This document shows positions 45,359-53,946 of a stretch of DNA of 64,000 nucleotides, one piece after another. Position numbers and translations under genes: made by a program. The DNA is taken from contig NZ_JAAIVB010000078.1 of assembly GCF_010974945.1 (NCBI RefSeq), forward strand, positions 186,001-250,000. Reading direction: 5' to 3'. The notes below the pieces were generated by a model. It was not told where the DNA came from. It made no database searches and saw only the letters and a list, made by a program, of their open reading frames with translations. The first letter of the stretch is position 1. Every line of letters begins with the position of its first letter. Source of the stretch: Noviherbaspirillum galbum. GTDB taxonomy: Bacteria > Pseudomonadota > Gammaproteobacteria > Burkholderiales > Burkholderiaceae_D.

Positions 45359-48130
45359 TTACAGGGTCGGAAAGAGGAAGCGTTTTTCCAGCAGCGCAGG
45401 AACATTCGCCGCCGGCACCGGCCTCGAGATGAAATAACCTTGCACCTCGTTGCAGGACAAGGCCTGCAGCACCCGCAATTCTTCCACCGTTTCGACGCCT
45501 TCCGCCACGACGCTCAGACCGAGGACATGCGCCATGGACAGGATCGCCATGAACAGCGCTTCGCCTTCCCGGCTTGCGCACAGGCGCGCCGTGAATGCCC
45601 GGTCGACCTTGAGGGCGTCGACTTCCAGCCGCTGCAGCTGCGAGAGGCAGGAATAACCCGTTCCGAAATCGTCCACCAGCAGCTTGATTCCCAGGGCCTC
45701 GATCGCGGCCAGCTGGGCATTCACTGACACCTCTTCTCCCATCATGCATGACTCGGTCAGCTCCACCTCGATGAGGGAATGATCGAGCTGATGGCGGTTG
45801 ACCGCATCGGCGAGCTGCCGGTCGACCGAGCTTTCGCTGAACTGGCGAGGCGAAACGTTGATCGAGACCGGCACCACGGGCAGCCCCTGCGCCTGCCATT
45901 CGGCGAGCTGCGCGCAGACCTTGTCGATGACCAGTTGGCCAAGCTTCAGGATGAGGCCGGTCTCTTCCGCCAGCGGAATGAAATCGTTCGGCGGGATCAT
46001 GCCCTTTTCCGGATTCATCCACCGCACCAGGGCTTCCATGCTGCGGATTTCCCCGCTGAAGGTATCCACCCGGGGCTGGTAATGCAGCAGGAACTCGTCC
46101 TTGTCGATGGCCCGGCGCAAGGCCTGTTCGCGCGAGAGGCGATCCATCAGGTTGGCGGACAGCCTGGGCTGGTAATACTCGTAGCGGCCCTTGCCTGCCG
46201 CCTTCGCGGCATACATCGCCACGTCGGCATGCTTGAGCAGGGTTTCGACGCTGTCGCCATCCTGCGGAAACAGGCTGATGCCGACCGAGGCGCGGATGGA
46301 GTGCGTGCTGCCGTCGGACAGGTCGAAGGGTTCCATCAAGGCCTGGATCAGGCGGTCGGCAACGCGCGAAACCATCCGTTCCGAATCGAGGTCTTCGAGG
46401 ATCACGGTGAACTCGTCGCCGCCCAGGCGCACGACGTTGTCGTGCGGCCGCATGATGGACTTCAGCCGCAAGGCGCTGGCCTGCAACAGCTTGTCGCCCG
46501 CGGCGTGTCCGAGCGTATCGTTGATGTTCTTGAAATCATCGAGGTCGACGAACAGCAGGGCGAGGTTCCTGCCCGACTGGCGCGCCCGCTCCAGCGCCTC
46601 AGGCAGGTAATGCATGAGCCAATGCCGGTTCGGCAGGGTGGTCAGGGCGTCCGAGTTGGCCAGCCAGGAAAGGTCCTGCTCCTGCTGCTTGGCATGGGAA
46701 ATGTCGCGCAAGGTGATGGCCAGGCCTTCGCCATAGCGCACCAGGCGCCGATTGATCCAGGTCGCGCGCACCGCGCTGTCCGGCGAGACGCGCACCTGGT
46801 CTTCGTGGAAGCCATGCTCCAGCGTGCGCTGGAACAGATCCATCGCCGTCTTGAAATAATCGCCGCCGTACAGCTTGGACAGACGGGTCCCGATGAAGGT
46901 GTCCTTGGTCTGCCCGTACAGGGCGGCGCCGCTTTCATTGCAGTCCACATAGGTAAAGTCGATCACCGTGCCTTCGTGGTTGTAGAGCGCCTGGACGATA
47001 TACAGGCCCTCGTGCGCGTTGTCGGTGGCGAGGCGGAAAGCCGAGGTGACTTCGTCCTCCACCCGGCGCCGGTGCGTGGCGCGGTAGAAGTAGAGGGTGC
47101 CGCAGACCGCGGCCAGCATGCAGCCGAGGCTGCCGGCGACGGCGAAGCCGAAGTAATCGCGTGCGATCGCTTCATGGGAAACCAGGCTGGACTTGACCGA
47201 CAGCCCCGCCACGGAAATCAGGGATTGGTCGGCGACCCTGTGCCAGGCGACGATGCGTTCGGTCTGGTCGATGAAGTCGCTTGCCGGCATGCGCTGCACG
47301 CCGTCGACGGAGGAAAATTCCGGCGGCACCACGAATGCGGAATACATGTTCTGCGAATTCGAGCCGTCGTTGATTGCCAGGGTCGTGCCGTCCTTCCTCA
47401 GGACCGAAACGAAGGCGTTGCCCGACACGATGCCTTCGTCGTCCAGCGAGGCGAATGAAGATACGTCGAGCGCCACGGCGACGACGCCGTCGAATTCATG
47501 CTCCGGCCCTTCGACCCGGCGGCTGAATACCACCACGCGCTTGTTGACCAGTGGGGAAAGCACGGGGCCGCCGATCGTCAGCCGGTCGTCTGCCTGGCGC
47601 TGCTGCGCCTGGAACCATTCCTGCCCGGAGACGTTGATTCCCATCGGCTTGCCGACCGTCGAGGTGACCATGTCGCCCTTGCGGTCGAACACGGCGGCGT
47701 GCAGCCGGTCGGTGTTCGGCACCAGTCCCCGCTGGGTCTGCTCCGCCAGCTGCAGGTCTCTTCCCGAAAAACTCCAGGCGTAACGGATCGCCCGGGAAAC
47801 CTGGTCCGCCTGCTCGATGGAGCGCGACACATGATTGGCATAGGCCTTCGCCCTGGCCTGGGCTTCGGCGTGCACGCGTTCCGTCAATGCCTGTTCTTCA
47901 TCGCTGATCTTGGACTGGGTCACTCCCCAGATCGTCAGGATCGCGATGAAGCACAGCAGCGGCCACAGCATGACGGCCACGTGCTGGCGCCAGGTCAGCG
48001 AGACCGGCGATGCGTCGCCACGGACGTGCGGGCCCGCCGGACTGACGTCAGACGTGGTCGCCTGCGCGCCTTCCGCGAAAGTCAATTCGGCGTCGGATGG
48101 TTTCAGACCGTCTCCTCTCATCGTTGTCAT
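45359..48130 (-). CDS. Cache-PAS-GGDEF-EAL membrane protein
   Basis: About 923 residues from the ATG at 48130 (ATG 48121 also possible). Helix 1 (VMLWPLLCFIAILTIWGV), a large periplasmic double-Cache-type sensor (about 70-340 with GQEWFQAQQRQADDRLTIGG), helix 2 (YFGFAVAGSLGCMLAAVCG), a PAS domain, GGDEF (RLGGDEFTVIL intact, RxxD site RPHD five residues before it) and EAL (MEALVRW, NVSPRQF, ELTESCM, VDDFGTGYSCLSQL intact). Both c-di-GMP activities look possible. Cache domains usually bind amino acids or small carboxylates outside the cell. Confidence 0.92.
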   Translation of the reverse strand: MTTMRGDGLKPSDAELTFAEGAQATTSDVSPAGPHVRGDASPVSLTWRQHVAVMLWPLLCFIAILTIWGVTQSKISDEEQALTERVHAEAQARAKAYANHVSRSIEQADQVSRAIRYAWSFSGRDLQLAEQTQRGLVPNTDRLHAAVFDRKGDMVTSTVGKPMGINVSGQEWFQAQQRQADDRLTIGGPVLSPLVNKRVVVFSRRVEGPEHEFDGVVAVALDVSSFASLDDEGIVSGNAFVSVLRKDGTTLAINDGSNSQNMYSAFVVPPEFSSVDGVQRMPASDFIDQTERIVAWHRVADQSLISVAGLSVKSSLVSHEAIARDYFGFAVAGSLGCMLAAVCGTLYFYRATHRRRVEDEVTSAFRLATDNAHEGLYIVQALYNHEGTVIDFTYVDCNESGAALYGQTKDTFIGTRLSKLYGGDYFKTAMDLFQRTLEHGFHEDQVRVSPDSAVRATWINRRLVRYGEGLAITLRDISHAKQQEQDLSWLANSDALTTLPNRHWLMHYLPEALERARQSGRNLALLFVDLDDFKNINDTLGHAAGDKLLQASALRLKSIMRPHDNVVRLGGDEFTVILEDLDSERMVSRVADRLIQALMEPFDLSDGSTHSIRASVGISLFPQDGDSVETLLKHADVAMYAAKAAGKGRYEYYQPRLSANLMDRLSREQALRRAIDKDEFLLHYQPRVDTFSGEIRSMEALVRWMNPEKGMIPPNDFIPLAEETGLILKLGQLVIDKVCAQLAEWQAQGLPVVPVSINVSPRQFSESSVDRQLADAVNRHQLDHSLIEVELTESCMMGEEVSVNAQLAAIEALGIKLLVDDFGTGYSCLSQLQRLEVDALKVDRAFTARLCASREGEALFMAILSMAHVLGLSVVAEGVETVEELRVLQALSCNEVQGYFISRPVPAANVPALLEKRFLFPTL

Positions 48131-48328
48131 CGTGACAAGCAGGTCTCTCACGCCTGCTTCGAACGCGCAATGGCGTTTACTTTCTTTTGAGAAAGCTGTT
48201 GGGAATCTTACTTGAGAAGCTGAAAATATGCGCGCCCTGCGCAAAAAAGCGACAGTGCCCGGGCATGTCCCGCGGTTTCAGCGGGCGGCGCAAGGCAGGG
48301 GGGAGGGAAAAACCGGAAGAATGATGGA

Positions 48329-48352
48329 AAAGCCGGCTGCGGAGCCGGCTTT
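48329..48352 (-). terminator. Terminator after the DUF3135 gene
   Basis: 10-bp perfect stem AAAGCCGGCT/AGCCGGCTTT with a GCGG loop, 24 bases past the DUF3135 stop on the minus strand, ending in TTTT on that strand. Confidence 0.8.
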
Positions 48353-48375
48353 CATGGAGGGGCGCTACGCGCCGT

Positions 48376-48711
48376 TCAGCAGAAGCGATGTTCCTTGATG
48401 CGGTCGATGACAATGCGGGCCTGCATGCCCGCCACCGCCTCGTGCGCCTCGTCCCAGGCATCGCACAGCCGGCGGGCGGATTCTTGCATCATTTCGGAGG
48501 CGACGCGCGCCGCGTCGTAGGGCGTCTCCGCCTCGCTGCGCGCCTTGTCGAGCTGGGCGACCAGCGCTTCCAGCCTGGCGCGGTGCCGGATCGGGGCGCA
48601 TTCGACGGCTTCGCGCAGGACGTGGCGCCGGAAATCTTCAAAACCCTCGGGATCGAACTGATGCAACGCGACCAGCGCGTCGAAATCGGGAAGCGGTTTG
48701 TCCATGCTCAT
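48376..48711 (-). CDS. DUF3135-domain protein
   Basis: 111 residues, cytoplasmic and mostly helical. It opens with LPDFDALVALHQFDPEGFED, the DUF3135 pattern, and carries Cys in AVECAPIRHRARLEALVAQLD and RLCDAWDE. Function of the family is unknown. AGGAG lies 7 bases before the ATG. A terminator follows. Neighbouring genes give no operon partner. Confidence 0.75.
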   Translation of the reverse strand: MSMDKPLPDFDALVALHQFDPEGFEDFRRHVLREAVECAPIRHRARLEALVAQLDKARSEAETPYDAARVASEMMQESARRLCDAWDEAHEAVAGMQARIVIDRIKEHRFC

Positions 48712-48906
48712 GATTTGCTCCTGAATACCGTTGCCATAGTTATAACGTGCAAGGCGGAGAAATCATTTGTGGGCTGTCAAACCGATCAGCCTCTTCATTT
48801 GTCTTCCCGCACAGGACGCACGGTTTCGTGGCCGGTCGTCCGGGGCGGTTCGGAACATGTGCGAAATATTAGGGGAGCCGCAGAGGGCTTGCGGGCGCCC
48901 CTTGGG

Positions 48907-49296
48907 TCAGATGTTGTAATGCTCGAGCACGGCTTGGGCGCATTGCATGCTGTCGCGGTCATCCGGGCTCACGACGCTGTCGTTGGCCGGCGCCTGGTTG
49001 CGCTTCACGCATTGCGTCTTTGCCATCGCCAGCAGGCGACGGCGCACATGGCGGCCGAGCGACACCTTCTTTTCCTGCTTCTTCAGCGGGTAATGCCCGA
49101 CGTAGCGAAGTCCGTCCTCGAAGATGATCTCGACTTCACACTCTTCGCCAGCAGCCGAAGGCGCCTGGTCCGCCCAGCTTTGCAAGACATTGTTGGCTGC
49201 TTCCAGGGAGGTTACGCGCGCCTTGGACGCTGATCCATTGACCGGATGGATGAGAATTCGCGAAATATCGACCTTTTCGCTCGTTTGAGTTGCCAC
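48907..49296 (-). CDS. Hypothetical protein with GTG start
   Basis: 129 residues. The start is GTG at 49296, supported by AGGA 7 bases upstream. Segments: an N-terminal strand (ISRILIHPVNG), a helix (SLEAANNVLQSWADQAP), a central sheet CEVEIIFEDGLRYVGHYPLK and a basic helix (GRHVRRRLLAMAK). The FEDGLRYVGHYPLK strand pattern occurs in small proteins carried by integrative elements in this group, but I cannot name a family. Cytoplasmic. Confidence 0.6.
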   Translation of the reverse strand: MATQTSEKVDISRILIHPVNGSASKARVTSLEAANNVLQSWADQAPSAAGEECEVEIIFEDGLRYVGHYPLKKQEKKVSLGRHVRRRLLAMAKTQCVKRNQAPANDSVVSPDDRDSMQCAQAVLEHYNI

Positions 49297-49444
49297 CTTT
49301 TTTCCTCAAGAATGAAATGCGTCACGCGGGAGATGGGGGCGGATTGACGTATTACAAGACACGTATTTCAGGGCAGGTGCCCGACATGCTTCCGGTGACA
49401 TGAATTATCCGTGTCACTTAGATTCATCTTGAGGCAGAGGTTCG

Positions 49445-50263
49445 CTAACCGAGCGCGATTCCCGCCGCTGCCAGCGCTTCCAGGATGGAAAGGTAAAGTT
49501 CGTGCATGACTTGGTTGCGGACCTGGCTGCTGCCATTGACCCAGACGATGATCCTGAAGGTCGCCGCGCCCGTCACGCTGGTCAGCAGCACTTGGGGCGC
49601 GGGGCGTTTCTCTACGGAATAATGCTTGTCGACCGCCTGGTGCAGCAGCGCCGCCACTTCGCGCATGTCGCTGCCGCGGCCGACGGCCAGGTTGAGCACG
49701 AGGGGCGACCGGTCATGGCCGTCCGCCCAGTTCTTGACCGGATCGGTGATGAACTTCTGGTTCGGCATGATGATCACGCTGCCCTCGGCCGTCATCAGGC
49801 GGGTGGCGCGCGCACCGATTTCGATCACGTCGCCTTCGACGCCGCCAAGCTCCACCCGGTCGCCAATTTTGACCGGACGCTCGAACATGACGATCAGGCC
49901 GCTGATGAAATTGCTGACGATATTCTGCAGGCCGAAGCCCACACCCACGCCGACCGCGCCCGCGAGGACGCTCAGCGCGGTCAGGTTGATGCCGGCGGTC
50001 TGCATCAGGATCATAGTGCCGACCACCAGCACGAGGTAGCGCACCAGCGAACCGATCGTGTAGCGGGTGCTGACGTCGACATGGCCGTATGCCAGCAGGC
50101 GGTCGGCGATCAGGCCCCGCAGCCAGCCGGAGACGATTACCAGCAGGGTCATGCCGACGACCAGGGTGAGCATGGTGCTCAGCGTGACTTCGGTCTTGCC
50201 GATATGAAAGAGAAGCGGGTCGTGCTGGAACGCCGAACTCATCAAGACGAGGAAACGGTCCAT
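49445..50263 (-). CDS. mscS: Small-conductance mechanosensitive channel, MscS family
   Basis: A 272-residue protein with three N-terminal helices; the pore-lining helix 3 has the Gly/Ala pattern ALSVLAGAVGVGVGFGLQNI. The beta domain follows (FERPVKIGDRVELGGVEGDV) then the alpha/beta C-terminal domain (VVNLAVGRGSD region). MscS opens under membrane tension to release osmolytes. GGAGCAAGG directly before the ATG is the ribosome site. Size matches E. coli MscS (286). Confidence 0.93.
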   Translation of the reverse strand: MDRFLVLMSSAFQHDPLLFHIGKTEVTLSTMLTLVVGMTLLVIVSGWLRGLIADRLLAYGHVDVSTRYTIGSLVRYLVLVVGTMILMQTAGINLTALSVLAGAVGVGVGFGLQNIVSNFISGLIVMFERPVKIGDRVELGGVEGDVIEIGARATRLMTAEGSVIIMPNQKFITDPVKNWADGHDRSPLVLNLAVGRGSDMREVAALLHQAVDKHYSVEKRPAPQVLLTSVTGAATFRIIVWVNGSSQVRNQVMHELYLSILEALAAAGIALG

Positions 50264-50425
50264 CCTTGCTCCGGGGGCGGGCTTGAATGTAGAGATGGAC
50301 CATCATCCGGCGCGCAAGTGCGCTCGCCAGGAAACGCATCAAACATTTGCCGCCATCAAGCCTGCCACTCGGTCAAGGAATATTCCCGGTGCTGCCGCGC
50401 CTGCATGGCGTGCCCGCCTTGGCGT

Positions 50426-50580
50426 TCAGGCAGCGACGCCTTCGATGGCTGCGTCGCGCACCATGCCCGGATTCTTGTGGCGCAGGCAGTAACCCTGCTT
50501 GTACACGCTGACGAGGCTGGTCTGGCAGCGGGTCAGGATTTCAAGCTTGAGGCGCAGCTGAAAGATGGCGACCCCGGTTC
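50426..50580 (-). pseudogene. 3' fragment of an unidentified gene
   Basis: Read on the minus strand the frame ending at the TGA at 50426-50428 encodes about 50 residues with normal codon use and protein-like composition: IFQLRLKLEILTRCQTSL, then VSVYKQGYCLRHKNPGMV and a RDAAIEGVAA end. There is no start codon with a ribosome site: the frame runs into the secretin fragment on the opposite strand. It looks like the C-terminus of a gene whose front has been lost at a rearrangement near 50575. Family not recognised. Confidence 0.45.
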
Positions 50581-51303
50581 GCCCAGAACGTGATGGTGGA
50601 CGTCAAGGTCTACAGCGTTTCGGTCGACGGGCAGTCAACGCTCGGCTTCAGCACGAATCTGCTCTACCAGCGCCTCAACGGCCTCGGCGCATCGATCGTC
50701 AGCGCGCCGACGCTCGCGCCATCCAGCGGCACACCCGGCGTCATCACCCTGAGTTCGAAGGATCCGAGCTGGAACTCGTCCACCGTGGTCGCCGAGGCGC
50801 TGTCCCAGTTCGGCAAGGTCGCATTGCATACCCAAGGCCAGGTCATCGCCATCAACGGCCAGCCGGCGCCGATGCAGGTTGCTAATGAAATCAATTACAT
50901 CGCCTCGGTATCGACCACGGTCTCCCCGAATGCCGGAGCCACGACGGCCGCCACGCCCGGCACCAAGATCGTCGGCTTTACCGCCAATTTCCTGCCTTTG
51001 ATCCTGGGCGACAACCGCATCCTGCTGCAATACCAGATGCAGATTTCCCAGCTGGTCGCGCTGACCTCGATCCAGTCGGGAGGCCAGATCATCCAGACCC
51101 CGCAGATCGCTTCGCAATCCCTGCAGCAGCAGGCCTTCGTCAGGGACGGCCAGGCCATCGTGCTGTTCGGCTTCGACCAGAGCCGCGACCAATCGAGCAA
51201 TTCCCAGAGCCTGCTTGGCGTGTCGCGGGCGGGGGATTCCACGCGCCAGATGATGGTCATCGTGATGCAGATCAGCGGCGGCATCAAGGACACCCAGAAC
51301 TGA
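50581..51303 (+). pseudogene. PilN-type secretin, C-terminal remnant
   Basis: About 240 residues covering only the secretin half of a type IVb pilus PilN-like outer-membrane protein: VMVDVKVYSVSVD (strand before the pore), ALSQFGKVALHTQGQVIAIN, PMQVANEINYIASVSTTVSP, FTANFLPLILGDNRILLQYQ and VRDGQAIVLFGFDQSRDQ, ending in MVIVMQISGGI. Full PilN proteins have about 500-560 residues, with a lipoprotein signal and N0/N1 domains that are missing here. The frame is closed by a stop at 50548, so there is no proper start; the GTG at 50590 has no ribosome site. No other pil genes are near. Probably a relic. Confidence 0.8.
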
Positions 51304-51321
51304 TGGCCGTTTCTCCGGTGA

Positions 51322-51696
51322 TTACTCCGAATATTTGCCGAGCCAGTCCAGTGCCTCGGCGCGCCCCTGGAAGAAGCGGACGGGCCAGGGCGGCCCGAAC
51401 GGCAGCATCGACAGGACGCTCTGGCTGGTAATGTTGCTGAACTTGGACGCGTTCACGACTGCGACCGCGCGCACGAAATCGAGTTCGCCCACGCGCAGCT
51501 GCGCGGCGAAAGAATACGAATAGGAATGCAACTTGTGCACCAGCACGAGGGGAGGGTGCGGATGATACTTCTTCAGGAACTGCGCCCATTCATCAAGCAT
51601 CTGCCGGCTGATCTCGATGCCATTGTCGACGATGGTTTCAACGATGCCATTCTCAAGAAACAAGACTTCCGCAAAGCTGAGTCGGTGGGAAAGCAC
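51322..51696 (-). CDS. Small STAS-like-domain protein
   Basis: 124 residues from a GTG at 51696. The frame is open to 51894 but codon use upstream of about 51690 is poor. Alternating beta-alpha pattern: SFAEVLFLENGIVETIVDNG, helix ISRQMLDEWAQFLKKY, LVLVHKLHSYSYSF, helix, VRAVAVVNASKFSN, then VRFFQGRAEALDWL, the ending typical of STAS/SpoIIAA-like small proteins (FxxReeAlxWL). Such proteins are cytoplasmic and probably regulatory. It is convergent with the secretin remnant (18-base gap). Confidence 0.55.
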   Translation of the reverse strand: MLSHRLSFAEVLFLENGIVETIVDNGIEISRQMLDEWAQFLKKYHPHPPLVLVHKLHSYSYSFAAQLRVGELDFVRAVAVVNASKFSNITSQSVLSMLPFGPPWPVRFFQGRAEALDWLGKYSE

Positions 51697-52051
51697 GTTG
51701 GAATTGGAGTGAGGTTGACGCCTCGCAGCATAATCGGGTTCGCCTTCCCGGTCCAGCCAATTCCATCTAAGACGCCGATAGCCGCTCTTCCGCGCGGCGG
51801 CTTGCCTTGCCATATCGCATATCATTCCCGGCGTCGGGAAAGCGCTGCTGTGCAGTCCTGAATCAACACGGCGGCATGGAAGGACATTCAGCATGCCACA
51901 CCGGCTTCTGGCGGCCCGGCATTCTCAAGTAGAATGCGTTCTCCCCCTCGAGCCCGCATCGTCATGTACGCCAGCTTCCCGATTTTCGCCATGCTAAATG
52001 CGCCTGCGCGGCCGATGCAGGCTGCAATGTCCATCGTCACGCGAGCAGGCG

Positions 52052-53281
52052 ATGCTCAATAGCTTGTGGCTTGGATTCTTCGTCGTCGCCGGCATCAGTG
52101 GATTCTGGCGCTGGCTCGCGCTCAGGGATGCGGCAGTGTTCGGCGCCATGGTCGACAGCCTGTTCGGCATGGCCAAGCTGTCGGTGGAAGTGATGGTTCT
52201 GCTGTTTGGCACCCTGACACTGTGGCTGGGCATATTGCGCATCGCCGAGCGAGCGGGAATGGTCGAGTTGCTGGCACGCGGACTCGGGCCGCTGTTCCGG
52301 CGCCTGATGCCCGAGGTGCCCGCCGGCCACCCTGCCCTGGGCCTGATCACGCTGAACTTTACCGCGAACGCGCTGGGCCTGGATAACGCCGCCACGCCGA
52401 TCGGACTGAAGGCGATGCGGGCGCTTCAGGACATCAACTCCGATCCGCGCACGGCCAGCAACGCCCAGATATTATTCCTGGTGATGAATGCCTCGTCGCT
52501 TACCCTGCTGCCCGTGAGCATATTCATGTACCGCGCGCAGCAGGGCGCGGTCGACCCGACCTTGATCTTCCTGCCGGTGCTGCTGGCCACCACATGCTCC
52601 ACGCTCGCGGGGTTCATTTCCGTCGCGGTGGCGCAACGCATCCGGCTTTGGGATCCGGTCGTGCTGGCGTGGCTGGGCGGAGCCGGACTCGCGCTGGGCG
52701 CATTCATCTTCCTGCTTGCCAGCCTGTCGCATGCCGCCCTCAATGCTTTCTCTTCCCTGCTGGGCAACCTGGTGCTGTTCAGCCTCATCCTTGCCTTCAT
52801 CCTCGTCGGCGCCTGGCGGCGCGTGCCGGTGTACGAGGCGTTCGTCGAAGGCGCGAAGGAAGGTTTCGACGTTGCCAGGAACCTGCTGCCCTATCTCGTG
52901 GCCATGCTGTGCGCGGTGGGCGTGCTGCGTGCATCCGGCGCGCTTGACGCCGTGCTCGACCTGCTGCGGCATGCGATCGACGTGCTCGGTTGGGATCCGC
53001 GCTTCGTGGATGCCTTGCCGACCGCACTGGTCAAGCCCTTTTCCGGAAGCGCGGCGCGCGCGCTGCTGATCGACACCATGAAGTCCCATGGGGTCGACAG
53101 CTTTCCGGCCCTGATTGCGGCCACGGTGCAAGGCAGCACCGAGACGACGTTCTACGTGCTGGCGGTTTACTTCGGCGCGGTCGGGATACAGCGCGCCCGC
53201 CATGCGGTCGCCTGCGCCCTGCTGGCCGATCTCGCCGGCGTGCTGGCGTCGATCGGCGTGTGCTACTGGTTCTTTGGATGA
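52052..53281 (+). CDS. Nucleoside-recognition (Gate) membrane protein, SpmA-SpmB fusion type
   Basis: 409 residues from the ATG at 52052; the frame runs back to 51998 without a better start. Nine or ten membrane helices in two halves. The first half is like SpmA (ITLNFTANALGLDNAATPIGLKAM-type segment with NALGLDNAATP), the second like SpmB (VKPFSGSAARALLIDTMK and QGSTETTFYVLAVYFGAVG). In Bacillus these are separate spore-maturation proteins; fused versions are widespread in non-sporulating bacteria with no established role, probably a transporter of the nucleoside/Gate class. Not part of an evident operon. Confidence 0.85.
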   Translation: MLNSLWLGFFVVAGISGFWRWLALRDAAVFGAMVDSLFGMAKLSVEVMVLLFGTLTLWLGILRIAERAGMVELLARGLGPLFRRLMPEVPAGHPALGLITLNFTANALGLDNAATPIGLKAMRALQDINSDPRTASNAQILFLVMNASSLTLLPVSIFMYRAQQGAVDPTLIFLPVLLATTCSTLAGFISVAVAQRIRLWDPVVLAWLGGAGLALGAFIFLLASLSHAALNAFSSLLGNLVLFSLILAFILVGAWRRVPVYEAFVEGAKEGFDVARNLLPYLVAMLCAVGVLRASGALDAVLDLLRHAIDVLGWDPRFVDALPTALVKPFSGSAARALLIDTMKSHGVDSFPALIAATVQGSTETTFYVLAVYFGAVGIQRARHAVACALLADLAGVLASIGVCYWFFG

Positions 53282-53306
53282 AGACGGACGCGTCGAATGC
53301 GCGGGA

Positions 53307-53813
53307 TCATTGGCCCGAACTGGTCTCCCCGGGCTGGCCGGAAGGCAGTTCGATAGGCTTCACCACGACCGGCGCGACGCCGTCTTCCTTCATGTCGAGC
53401 TTCTCCGCCACCTTGGGCGAAACGTCGACGATGCGGCCGCCAACGTAAGGGCCGCGGTCCCGCACTTCCACGACCTCGCTCTTGCCATTTTCCAGGTTGG
53501 TGACTTCCGCCTTCGTGCCAAGCGGCAGCGTCCTGCTGGCAGCGATGTTTTCATTCGGATTCATCGGCGTGCCATCCGCCATTTTCTTGCCTGCAAAACT
53601 GTTCGCATAATAAGACGCCTTGCCCTTGCGCGCCTTGCCCGAGCGGTCCAGCTTCTTGCCTGCGGGTTTGCTGCTGTCGGTCTTTCCCGCCTCGGCGGAA
53701 GCCGGGCCGGCGGCGCTCTTGCCATCGCTGTCGGCAAGAACCGGCAGGCTGAAGAGGGCGGCGCTTAACAGCATGATTCGAACAGTGTTCTTCTTTTTCG
53801 ATTCGGTCAACAC
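53307..53813 (-). CDS. rlpA: RlpA-like septal ring lytic transglycosylase/DPBB-domain protein
   Basis: 168 residues from a GTG at 53813: this start has GGAG 7 bases upstream and yields a good signal peptide (LTESKKKNTVRIMLLSAALF, cleavage near VLA-DS), while the ATG at 53774 would cut the basic region. A Lys/Ser-rich linker leads to the double-psi beta-barrel: GKASYYANSFAGKKMADG, NIAASRTLPLGTKAEVTNL, VEVRDRGPYVGGRIVDVS. The barrel's catalytic-type Asp and His-equivalent region (DRGPYV) is present. RlpA proteins cleave denuded glycan strands at the septum. No SPOR domain and no lipobox, so this is a short form. Confidence 0.85.
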   Translation of the reverse strand: MLTESKKKNTVRIMLLSAALFSLPVLADSDGKSAAGPASAEAGKTDSSKPAGKKLDRSGKARKGKASYYANSFAGKKMADGTPMNPNENIAASRTLPLGTKAEVTNLENGKSEVVEVRDRGPYVGGRIVDVSPKVAEKLDMKEDGVAPVVVKPIELPSGQPGETSSGQ

Positions 53814-53946
53814 GGTGAACTCCAGGTTCAGAAAAGTTGACTCCCTGAAAGGTCTCGTTCCCCAATCGTTCGATGACCAAACAAGTTGAAAGTTTCGCCA
53901 CGTTCCGCGCCGGCGTCTTGCAGGGCGGCATAGTATAGTTAGGCGC

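Noticed and set aside
45359-48130. Frameshift or pseudogene status for the long Cache-PAS-GGDEF-EAL gene
   Set aside because: The frame is uninterrupted and all catalytic motifs are intact.
50590-51303. Intact small secretin gene starting at GTG 50590
   Set aside because: No ribosome site, no signal peptide, and the first residue falls within the conserved strand that precedes the secretin pore, so it is a truncated remnant.
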